Part shown: positions 1 through 6,585 of the stretch, one piece after another
How the letters are laid out: each line of letters begins with the position of its first letter
How positions within the stretch are numbered: the stretch's first letter is position 1
Notes under the pieces: model-generated
Database searches by the model: none
What the model saw: the letters and a program-made list of their open reading frames with translations, nothing else
What the model was told of the DNA's origin: nothing
Assembly (NCBI GenBank): GCA_938003875.1
Contig: CALKWO010000149.1
Span: forward strand, 1 to 10,431
Direction: 5' to 3'
DNA from: an uncultured bacterium
GTDB lineage: Bacteria; Planctomycetota; Uabimicrobiia; Uabimicrobiales; JABWCH01
Length of the DNA stretch: 10,431 bases
Translations under genes and position numbers: made by a program

Positions 1-37
1 GATAATGATAACGATAAAGATAACGATAACGAAAAAG
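1..37. repeat. Imperfect GATAAY hexamer tandem repeat
   Basis: Five consecutive hexamers of the form GATAAT/GATAAC/GATAAA are visible, followed by a degenerate GAAAAA-type unit. The array probably continues beyond the left edge. In frame 1 the unit encodes Asp-Asn or Asp-Lys pairs, which would explain it as a low-complexity acidic protein tail. As DNA it is a short microsatellite-like array that could vary in length by slippage. Confidence 0.45.
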
Positions 38-72
38 AATTAAATGCAATTTTCGATATAAGTCATTGCTAG
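1..72 (+). CDS. Possible C-terminal end of a convergent gene with an Asp/Asn-rich tail (partial)
   Basis: Frame 1 of the plus strand is open from the window edge to a TAG at 70-72. It reads as an Asp/Asn/Lys-rich tail (DNDNDKDNDNEKE) followed by LNAIFDISHC. If real, this is the last 23 residues of a gene entering from the left and converging on the large Hsp70-like gene. No domain can be recognised from so short a piece. The hexamer repetition of the DNA could equally be a non-coding tandem repeat that happens to stay open, so the call is tentative. Confidence 0.3.
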   Translation, partial: DNDNDKDNDNEKELNAIFDISHC

Positions 73-149
73 CCAATATGTGGAATTTAACATTGTCAAA
101 CTAATGGAATCAAATCTTTTTAAGCCAGCTAAAGGATATTTACCAGAGA

Positions 150-211
150 CGCAGGGATTGCGCTGGCGTTCGGCTTTTGAGCAGACATGACTTTTTCGGC
201 GCAACCCTGCG
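150..211. repeat. GC-rich imperfect palindrome (13-bp stem, 35-nt loop)
   Basis: Arms 150-163 and 199-211 pair over 13 base pairs with a single bulged A at 157; the loop is 164-198. The element is clearly more GC-rich than the AT-rich DNA on either side. It lies past the stop of the Hsp70-like gene (248), in the gap before the possible convergent tail ending at 72. Neither strand has a T-run after the stem, so it is a poor intrinsic terminator. It looks more like a dispersed palindromic element (REP- or MITE-like) or an mRNA 3'-end stabiliser. Copy number elsewhere cannot be judged from this window. Confidence 0.5.
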
Positions 212-247
212 GCTACAATCTGTTGCAAGGCAAAATGTTAAAACTTA

Positions 248-3200
248 TTAGTGGTAACCACAGAAAGGATCGTAGTTCATATCGGCTTTTTGAGGAATGA
301 ACTGGATATCGGAATAGATCTCGATGTTGAAGAGACATTTTGTGAGCAAGATCATACGTTTATTTTCATCTAGTAAGAATGTCACTTCTTCCAGAGTTTC
401 TGGATCTACTTCGAAGTTGGCAAGAGGATCATTCTCTGCGCCTTCCTGGTTGCTGGCAATATGGAATTCATAGGTGTCGGACATACTCAAGGCATGGCTT
501 ACGCAGCAGCGTTTTTTGCCTCCTTCAGGATACTGAACTGTAAGAAGTAGTCTTTCGCCTCCTGTTATGATGGGAGAATCGTCCAGAACCTCTTTGAGAT
601 ACAGGGTGCGCTCCAGAGCGATGTCCTGGCCTTCTGGCATTTCTTCTTCCTCTTCAGGCTTAGGTTTGGCAATTGGCTTAGCCTTTTGGCTTGGAGATTC
701 TTCATCATCGTTCTCAATTCCAAAAGCCTCTTCGTCTTCTTCACCCCATTTTTCTTCTTCATCCTCAGGCACTGGCTGCTCTTCTGGTACTGGCTGTTCT
801 TCTGGCTCTTCAGGTGTCTGTTCCTCATATTTTTTATATTCAGAACGCTTTAAAGGACTTTGTTCTTTCGGCACAGAAACAAAGATGTTTGCTATACTTT
901 CCTGAGAAACAGGTTCTACAAAGTCTTTTGCTATGATTTCCAGGCCTTTGGGCAAATAGAAGCAGCGAATCATAAGCTCTGCATCGGCTTCAAATCCTAC
1001 GACATAATCTTCACGGAACCTGCGGAAATCTTCAAATCCATGGTCTTTGGCAACTTGCTCTGAATCTATCAACCCCAAATACTGGGGCTCAGCACCAGGG
1101 AAGTCAATCCTGTATATCCAGAATTTTTCCTGTACAGGCCTTAGATCGCGTATGGAAGATCTGGCGACTTTTCTGTCGTCCCAATAGGATTTGACATTGA
1201 GTTCCTGGCCTTGCTCAAAGATGGGAACCATAGCGACCAGGGAATCGTAAGCAAGACGACAAGGCAAATAGGAAAAGAGGTTTTCGATCACAAGTTCGAT
1301 CTGGTCATAGCCATCTCTCAACATCTGTCTAGTCTTTTCATTGAAGGGATCTACACGGACGGATTCCATATAGCGTCCAACGCATGCGCCTAAAGCTACG
1401 GAAGTTTTCGCAGAATCACGGTCAAAGCGGACATTCGTAGGATCATAGTCAAAAATTCCATCGCTTTCGCGGAAAACTATCTGCGCTACATCCTGTACAA
1501 CCTTCATATTGCAGGAAAGACCAGCGAGTATGAGACGATCTACGCGGTCATGCCTTGTTTCTGATCTCAGGCGTGCTTGTGCCAGACTTGCAGCGAGGCT
1601 CATAGACTGCTTGACGGTATCGCTGATGACCGTATTCATCTCTTGCTGTGTGATGAGCATACGCAATTCATCTTGAGGAATCTTATCTGCCAGCCATGGA
1701 TGGATCATTTTGATGAAATTGTACAACTGTCCACTATCTACCTCTACTTCGCTAGGCCAGTTTTTAGCGAGGCCCATGCCAAGGCAAGTGCCAAAATTTT
1801 CGATAATAGGCGTTCCCAGAGCTTTTTTGATTTCATCTGTCATTTCCCAAAGTGTGAAGAAGTTGGGAACTTTGCTTCGATCATCGAAAAATCTTGTAGG
1901 AACGACGGCATCAATGACTTTTTCGTTCCATTCATTGTATTTTCGTAAAAATTGTGTTGGATGGATTGTCCATTCTAAAAGAGAACCGCTTTGGTACCTG
2001 ACAGGAGCGTCTTCTGCTGCGTCTTTTACGCTAAGCTCTTCAGGCAGATTGTACAGCAATTGACCTAATGGACTATCGCCTGGTGGCTCTATGTTTTTCT
2101 CTAGGATATAGGTTAGCAGATAGTCTGCTATTTTGGATTTTAGGAAGCGGAAGAACCATAGGGTCAAGAGATCACCGCCTAAATAGCGATGTCCTGTTGT
2201 TCCCAGAAGTCTTGGAGTAATACGGAAATAGCATCCGCCATTGCCTCTGTCATCGTCTTCATCAAAGATAGCCAATTCTTCATAGAGAAGCTGGATGAGA
2301 GCGATGTCTGTCGTTCCTCCTCCTAAATCATAAAGGAGGATATTCTGATAGGATCTGCCATATTTATCTTTACGGCTTCTGGCCATCAGCCCATGCATAC
2401 CACATACTGGGTCAGCCCCGATTTCACGCCATATATAATAAATAGCAGCGGCGGTTGCTTCATCGAAACGAGTGTCTATTTCTTTGATTTCCAGCTCTTC
2501 CAGGATTTCTCTCAACGTCACCCTCAAAGAAGCAGGATATGTCGTGGGGAATGTTGCTACAAGAGACTGGGGCCAGGACGCATCCTGGAATAGACCAGCT
2601 TCTGCTCTGCGATGGATATCGGCAATTCCTCTTTTCATCAGTTCACGGTATGTCAATCTGGAAAGAACGGAGCAAGGGATTTCTACTGGCTCACCACTTC
2701 CTTCTGCTGGCATCACTTCAATATTCTCTTCGCTTCCAAAATATCTTTTGCTGGAGAGGACGAACTGGCGAATGTCAATTTCGCCCATAGCTGCATTGTG
2801 CAAAAGCAGGCTGACTCTTGCACCCATGTCTACCTGGATTTCCTGAGCCAATGTTTGGATATCGGAGCTTGATGGGACGCTGATTACTTGCAAAACACTG
2901 GATATTGGTGCTGCCCCGACATTTCGGTCGAGTTCCAGGACAAAGTATCGTTGGGATTCCAGGCTGTTTGCATCAATAATAGCCTCAAAACCTTTTAAAG
3001 CTTCATAAGAGAGCTTTTTCATCATGGGATTGGGGCTTTCTTCGTTGATGCCACTGTTAGAGAGGCGGCTTACGAGTTCTTGTAAAATCTGCACGCGAGA
3101 GCTATCATCTATATTGCGGATAGCCTGCTGGATTTCTTCTGTTGGAGAACCGCATTCGGGTATAGAGGCATTAGGAACAATCAATGTCAGGTTGTGGACA

Positions 3201-3979
3201 AAAAGATCCAGGTCGCCAGCTTCCATGTTTGCTAGATGGCTGGAGAGCCATATATTCATCCATTCACATAATGATTGCCACTGCGCCTGCCCTAACTGTC
3301 CTCTTACTTCTTCGGCTGCGAAACATGGATCGCGGACAGCAACAGTAGAGTTTGTCGTTCCATAGTCTATAGAAACAAGACCGCTATAAAAGCCTGCCTT
3401 TTTTTCTCCCTCTTCTTCTTTTTCTTCCTCTTTTTCAGCTTTGCTTTCTTCTCCCTCTTCGTCATCTTCTCGGTTTTCATCTTCTTCTGTGTCTTCGGCT
3501 TCTTGTTGTGGTTTTTCTATTTTTTTTTCAGGTTTTTCAGGTACTTTTGTCTCAGCTTTTTTGCCTGCTGCTTTGCTCGCTTCCGCTTGCAACTGAACTT
3601 CCTGAGTACACTGCAATTCCAAATTTCCTTCTTCTGGATCTTTTTTCAGAAGCTTTACAATAAAGGCAAACTTCACATCAAAAGTCTCTTTGATTTCCTG
3701 TGTATAAGGCAAAACAGGGATTTCGATTAAGAGATTTCCCTTCATAGGAGTCAGGGTAAAACGATTGACATCCAGCATATTTCCCAGAAGCAATTTCACC
3801 TGATTTTTTATGGATTCCGAGGGAAATTTGATATTCGAAGGAAAGGCTATCTGGATTTCAAATACTTCTTTTTGCGGGTCTGCTCCTAAACCTTCTAGCA
3901 CATAAGACAATTTCTTTCCTGGTTGAGATGCTTTCATCACAACCAGTTTGTCTTTCGGAGAAAATGAATTTTCTGGCAT
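248..3979 (-). CDS. Large Hsp70/actin-fold ATPase-like protein (SrfB-like), 1243 aa
   Basis: Residues are numbered from the ATG at 3979. Visible in order: a beta-rich N-terminal region of unknown type (about 10-125); a Lys/Glu-rich, probably disordered linker (about 135-195); then an Hsp70-type nucleotide-binding core. The core shows phosphate-1 IDYGTTNS (204-211), a FPTTYP segment (about 477-482) at the place of DnaK VPAYF, DEATAAAIYY (506-515, DnaK NEPTAAA), phosphate-2 YDLGGGTTD (550-558), LGGDLL (600-605), an adenosine-type LILAGLS (816-822) and VALGA (861-865). A second acidic linker with a doubled EEQPVP unit (about 1048-1115) leads to a C-terminal domain (1119-1243). About 135 extra residues lie between phosphate-1 and the FPTTYP segment compared with DnaK. 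No signal peptide is seen, so it is probably cytosolic. Family knowledge suggests ATP binding. The architecture resembles proteins annotated virulence factor SrfB, whose role is unclear; no DnaK substrate-binding domain is evident. An in-frame ATG at 4024 would add 15 residues but has no Shine-Dalgarno. Confidence 0.85.
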   Translation of the reverse strand: MPENSFSPKDKLVVMKASQPGKKLSYVLEGLGADPQKEVFEIQIAFPSNIKFPSESIKNQVKLLLGNMLDVNRFTLTPMKGNLLIEIPVLPYTQEIKETFDVKFAFIVKLLKKDPEEGNLELQCTQEVQLQAEASKAAGKKAETKVPEKPEKKIEKPQQEAEDTEEDENREDDEEGEESKAEKEEEKEEEGEKKAGFYSGLVSIDYGTTNSTVAVRDPCFAAEEVRGQLGQAQWQSLCEWMNIWLSSHLANMEAGDLDLFVHNLTLIVPNASIPECGSPTEEIQQAIRNIDDSSRVQILQELVSRLSNSGINEESPNPMMKKLSYEALKGFEAIIDANSLESQRYFVLELDRNVGAAPISSVLQVISVPSSSDIQTLAQEIQVDMGARVSLLLHNAAMGEIDIRQFVLSSKRYFGSEENIEVMPAEGSGEPVEIPCSVLSRLTYRELMKRGIADIHRRAEAGLFQDASWPQSLVATFPTTYPASLRVTLREILEELEIKEIDTRFDEATAAAIYYIWREIGADPVCGMHGLMARSRKDKYGRSYQNILLYDLGGGTTDIALIQLLYEELAIFDEDDDRGNGGCYFRITPRLLGTTGHRYLGGDLLTLWFFRFLKSKIADYLLTYILEKNIEPPGDSPLGQLLYNLPEELSVKDAAEDAPVRYQSGSLLEWTIHPTQFLRKYNEWNEKVIDAVVPTRFFDDRSKVPNFFTLWEMTDEIKKALGTPIIENFGTCLGMGLAKNWPSEVEVDSGQLYNFIKMIHPWLADKIPQDELRMLITQQEMNTVISDTVKQSMSLAASLAQARLRSETRHDRVDRLILAGLSCNMKVVQDVAQIVFRESDGIFDYDPTNVRFDRDSAKTSVALGACVGRYMESVRVDPFNEKTRQMLRDGYDQIELVIENLFSYLPCRLAYDSLVAMVPIFEQGQELNVKSYWDDRKVARSSIRDLRPVQEKFWIYRIDFPGAEPQYLGLIDSEQVAKDHGFEDFRRFREDYVVGFEADAELMIRCFYLPKGLEIIAKDFVEPVSQESIANIFVSVPKEQSPLKRSEYKKYEEQTPEEPEEQPVPEEQPVPEDEEEKWGEEDEEAFGIENDDEESPSQKAKPIAKPKPEEEEEMPEGQDIALERTLYLKEVLDDSPIITGGERLLLTVQYPEGGKKRCCVSHALSMSDTYEFHIASNQEGAENDPLANFEVDPETLEEVTFLLDENKRMILLTKCLFNIEIYSDIQFIPQKADMNYDPFCGYH

Positions 3980-3986
3980 TGTTGTA

Positions 3987-3992
3987 TCCTTC
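3987..3992 (-). promoter_or_regulatory. Ribosome binding site that sets the Hsp70-like gene start
   Basis: On the minus strand GAAGGA lies 7 nt before the ATG at 3979. The two upstream in-frame ATGs (4024 and 4006) lack a comparable site, so 3979 is the preferred start. Confidence 0.6.
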
Positions 3993-4037
3993 AAAAAAAT
4001 GCTCATTGCGGATTTGTAATCCATAACGATTGGATAA

Positions 4038-4062
4038 CGTTACGGATGACACATCCGTAACG
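4038..4062. promoter_or_regulatory. Perfect 11-bp hairpin with 3-nt loop between the nitroreductase and Hsp70-like genes
   Basis: Arms 4038-4048 and 4052-4062 are exact reverse complements with a 3-nt loop (ACA on plus). The structure lies in the 99-nt gap between the nitroreductase stop (4079) and the Hsp70-like start (3979). On the minus strand it is followed by TTATCCAAT, not a T-run, so it is not a classical intrinsic terminator. It could be an operator dyad, an mRNA processing or stability hairpin between co-transcribed genes, or a short dispersed palindrome. The inner arm 4038-4042 can also pair with 4024-4028, giving a possible alternative fold. Confidence 0.6.
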
Positions 4063-4078
4063 AGCGAAAAGTAAAGGA

Positions 4079-4618
4079 CTACCATTTATTCCAATGAATT
4101 TTGGTTTCGTCGTATTTATTTCTAGGTTTTTCTACTCCAAGAGGATAGCCTAAGGAAACAATACTAAAAGGGAAAATTTCTTCTGGGATTTGTAAGATAC
4201 TGCGAAGATGAAAAATACGGTCTGTCATAGGATAGATGCCTATCCATACAGCACCTAGCTTGACAGCTTCAGCCGCAATTAGAATATTGTGTGTGGCTGC
4301 AGCACAATCCTGTACCCAGAATTCGTTTGCCAGATCAGGAGATGCTTGCTGTGGGGTTCCACAGACCACAATAGCAGCCCCCGCATCTTTTAGCATTTTG
4401 CCATATTTTAAAACTTCTGCAAGAGCAAAAAGTTTTGTTTTTTCCGTTATGCCTATAAAAGACCAGGGACGTTTGTCTGCTGAAGTACACGCAGCCATAG
4501 CTGCCTTGAATAAAACATGCAATGTCTCTTTTTCTACAGGTTTATCTGTATATTTTCGGACACTTTTACGATTGTGAATTACGGTAAGAGCATCTTCTAA
4601 TTTAAAGATTTCTTCCAT
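4079..4618 (-). CDS. Nitroreductase family flavoprotein, cytosolic paralogue, 179 aa
   Basis: A compact single-domain nitroreductase (FMN-dependent NAD(P)H oxidoreductase fold). The N-terminal HNRKSVRKY is the family's FMN-phosphate-binding Arg/Ser motif. SADKRPWSF and the AAIVVCG strand follow, then the WVQDCAAATHNILIAAEAVKLGAVWIG helix region and a C-terminal GYPLG. There is no signal peptide or membrane helix, so it should be soluble. It matches the C-terminal domain of the gene just upstream at about 110 of 172 aligned residues by eye and ends almost identically (HWNKW against HWNQW), showing a tandem duplication. The start chosen is ATG 4618, 11 nt past the upstream stop. A GTG at 4636 would overlap that stop and add six residues; neither has a strong ribosome site. 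Translation is probably coupled to the preceding gene. Physiological substrate unknown. Confidence 0.9.
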   Translation of the reverse strand: MEEIFKLEDALTVIHNRKSVRKYTDKPVEKETLHVLFKAAMAACTSADKRPWSFIGITEKTKLFALAEVLKYGKMLKDAGAAIVVCGTPQQASPDLANEFWVQDCAAATHNILIAAEAVKLGAVWIGIYPMTDRIFHLRSILQIPEEIFPFSIVSLGYPLGVEKPRNKYDETKIHWNKW

Positions 4619-4629
4619 GAAATATCTTT

Positions 4630-6453
4630 CTACCACTGGTTCCAGTGGATATTTTTTTCATCGTATTTGTTTTTAGGTTTTTCTATTCCCACAGGATGAC
4701 CTATAGAAATCACATTTAAAGGAATCATCACCTCGGGAATATTGAGAATTTTGCGGATATTAGGCAGTCTTTCTTGTAATGGGTAGCAACCAATCCATAC
4801 TGCTCCTAGTTTAATGGCTTCGGCTGCAAGCAAAATATTTTGTGTCGCAGCAGAGCAGTCCTGCACCCAAAAATCTTTGGCTGCATCGGGGAGCATTCGT
4901 TCAGGAACTCCACAAACTACAATAGCAGCAGGGGCTTCTTTAAGCATTTTTCCATATTCCAGGCCATCTGCCAGGGCATTGAGTTTTTCTCTTTCTGTGA
5001 CAACGACAAAAGCCCAAGGCCTTTTATCTGCTGCGGTAGGGGCTGCCATACCTGCTTTTAAAAGAATATTCAGATCGTCTTTGCTGATTGGCTTATCTGC
5101 AATATATTTGCGAACGCTTTTACGATTATGTATAACACTAAGAGCATCGCTTCCAGAAGAAGCGGCACTACTGGAGACTACAGGAAGATGAGGTTTTAGC
5201 AAAATAACAATGATAACAAAAATCAATAAAACATTCATAATATTTTCTAATTTCATATTTTTTTTCTCCTTGGTTTCTTCGCTTTCTTGTTTTTTAGGAA
5301 CTTTACAAAAAATTTCTAAGAGCTGGCCTGTTGGGCATAAGTATCGACACCAAAATCTGGGATAGAGTAAAGATGCCAGCAAAAAAATTATGGCCAAGAC
5401 AAGAACACTCCATGATGCATATTCATAGAGAAAAGCGGAGAAAGGTTCTACATAAGTTAAGTCAAAGCTATATCCTGCAAGTAATAGCATAGCCAAAATA
5501 GCGAAAACGATTTTCCTGGAATGATTGCCTGCCTTTTTAAGGAACAAGGGCATAGCAGGTTTTTTTTTCAGAGCTTTTCCTGCCAGTTCCTGGGCGCATC
5601 CATAAGGACAAACATGGGTGCAGTAGAACTGCTTGTTGGTAAAAATGTGAACCAGTAAAGCTGAAAAAACAATCATAACAAGAATGGGAAGCCCTGTAAA
5701 TGGAATTCCAGAGAGCAACCATCGTTGGGTTAAAACCAGGGAAATACAATAGCCATTCAAGAAGCCTAGTACCAATACGTTGAAAATAAGAAGGTAAGTC
5801 CTGTATTTGTTGTTTTTTTGAGGAAAAATAAAACTAAGATATGCCAGAACTAAGGCCAAAAATGCCAGCGCGTTTCTTATGAGCTTGGAAATATTGATAT
5901 CCACTTCAGGTGCGGCTTTACCAACTACCATGGAAAGGCGGCCTTGTATGGTTTGGATCGTTGCAGCACTGGTCATGGTTGCCCCTGTTACACTGTCTAC
6001 TTTTTTCTTTAAAGCTTCCTCTGGAGTCAGCCCATTCCATTGTTGGAAGAATTTTTTTTTGCTTAATTCTTCTATAAAACTTTCCGATTCAGCATTCAAA
6101 AGCAAAACTATACCTTGAATTTTTCCTGCTGGATCAATCCCCATAAGGAAAGGGACTGGCCCGCCATAGCCCTGGATGGAATCCATCTGTGGCGAAGTAT
6201 TGATGATTTGCCCCAATTCCTGGTTTTCTCTATCCAGCACTTTCCCCCATTCTTGATGTTGTGGCGGAATTTGGAAGGAGGCTGCTCTGGGAAAAATTTT
6301 CTGAACATCGCTTAAAGTTACAGGTGCCAGGAAAGAGGATTTTTCCTTAAAAAATTCACTTATGTCTTTGTTTTGCAAAAATACAACAAAAAACAGAAGG
6401 CATAGCAAAAGCAAAGAAAAAAGCTTGCCCACAAAATTCTCTAAATATTTCAT
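4630..6453 (-). CDS. Membrane FMN-binding / 4Fe-4S / nitroreductase fusion protein, 607 aa
   Basis: Domains in order: an N-terminal membrane helix (about 10-27); an FMN-binding domain of NqrC/NosR type (about 90-178) with DSVTGATMT, in which T159 is the predicted site of covalent FMN attached by an ApbE-type transferase; membrane helices near 190-210, 219-240, 250-272, 313-332 and 344-364; Cys clusters CTHVCPYGC (278-286) and CRYLCPTG (369-376, plus C383) of the NosR/NapH 4Fe-4S type; a further helix (403-421); and a complete nitroreductase domain (about 435-607) starting at HNRKSVRKY. From family knowledge the FMN domain is extracytosolic and the Cys clusters cytosolic, so an odd number of helices would put the nitroreductase outside. 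The inferred role is electron transfer from the cytosol or membrane to an extracytosolic flavin reductase. No ApbE gene is in the window. ATG 6453 has a weak AAAGG site. See the internal start at 5256. Confidence 0.88.
   Translation of the reverse strand: MKYLENFVGKLFSLLLLCLLFFVVFLQNKDISEFFKEKSSFLAPVTLSDVQKIFPRAASFQIPPQHQEWGKVLDRENQELGQIINTSPQMDSIQGYGGPVPFLMGIDPAGKIQGIVLLLNAESESFIEELSKKKFFQQWNGLTPEEALKKKVDSVTGATMTSAATIQTIQGRLSMVVGKAAPEVDINISKLIRNALAFLALVLAYLSFIFPQKNNKYRTYLLIFNVLVLGFLNGYCISLVLTQRWLLSGIPFTGLPILVMIVFSALLVHIFTNKQFYCTHVCPYGCAQELAGKALKKKPAMPLFLKKAGNHSRKIVFAILAMLLLAGYSFDLTYVEPFSAFLYEYASWSVLVLAIIFLLASLLYPRFWCRYLCPTGQLLEIFCKVPKKQESEETKEKKNMKLENIMNVLLIFVIIVILLKPHLPVVSSSAASSGSDALSVIHNRKSVRKYIADKPISKDDLNILLKAGMAAPTAADKRPWAFVVVTEREKLNALADGLEYGKMLKEAPAAIVVCGVPERMLPDAAKDFWVQDCSAATQNILLAAEAIKLGAVWIGCYPLQERLPNIRKILNIPEVMIPLNVISIGHPVGIEKPKNKYDEKNIHWNQW
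5254..5271 (-). promoter_or_regulatory. Internal Shine-Dalgarno and ATG at the 4Fe-4S/nitroreductase junction
   Basis: On the minus strand AAGGAG (5271-5266) lies 9 nt before an in-frame ATG at 5256 (codon 400 of the fusion). Initiation there would give a 208-residue protein starting MKLENIMNVLLIFVIIVILL, which resembles a signal peptide or signal anchor. It would be followed by an SSSAAS stretch suited to signal peptidase cleavage and then the nitroreductase domain. This site is better than the one at the annotated gene start. It may be a working second start, a relic of two once-separate genes, or chance in a Lys/Glu-rich linker. Confidence 0.5.
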
Positions 6454-6476
6454 AAAAAAGAATACCTTTTCTAACC

Positions 6477-6482
6477 ATCATA
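6477..6482 (-). promoter_or_regulatory. Candidate -10 box for the flavoprotein fusion gene
   Basis: TATGAT on the minus strand matches the sigma-70 -10 consensus at five of six positions. It would give a short leader of about 17 nt before the ATG at 6453. The best -35 (TTAAGC-like, poor) would fall inside the terminator hairpin of the upstream gene, so this is weak. Confidence 0.25.
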
Positions 6483-6529
6483 AAAAAATAAGCCGCTGCT
6501 TAAGCCTGGCCTGGCTAAAACATGCGGCT
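6482..6529 (-). terminator. Intrinsic terminator of the C25 peptidase gene
   Basis: On the minus strand AGCCGC (6529-6524) pairs with GCGGCT (6496-6491). An inner AGCC/GGCT pairing (6516-6513 with 6506-6503) is also possible. The stem is followed at once by TATTTTTTT. It lies about 57 nt past the peptidase stop at 6586, the expected place for transcription to end. Confidence 0.65.
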
Positions 6530-6585
6530 ATATGTTGGAATTGTTTCCATCAAGGTTAAAAGCACTATTCTAATCCTTGCAGAAA

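Noticed and set aside
40..228. 62-codon minus-strand ORF
   Set aside because: It runs through the palindromic element, has no ribosome site or recognisable domain, and its composition follows the DNA structure. It is most likely chance.
567..905. Plus-strand Ser-rich ORF
   Set aside because: The serine runs are the complement of Glu-rich codons in the acidic linker of the Hsp70-like protein.
4633..4648. Short perfect palindrome CCACTGG-TT-CCAGTGG at the end of the fusion gene
   Set aside because: It falls on codons for the conserved HWNQW terminus, so coding constraint explains it. A regulatory role in coupling to the next gene cannot be supported.
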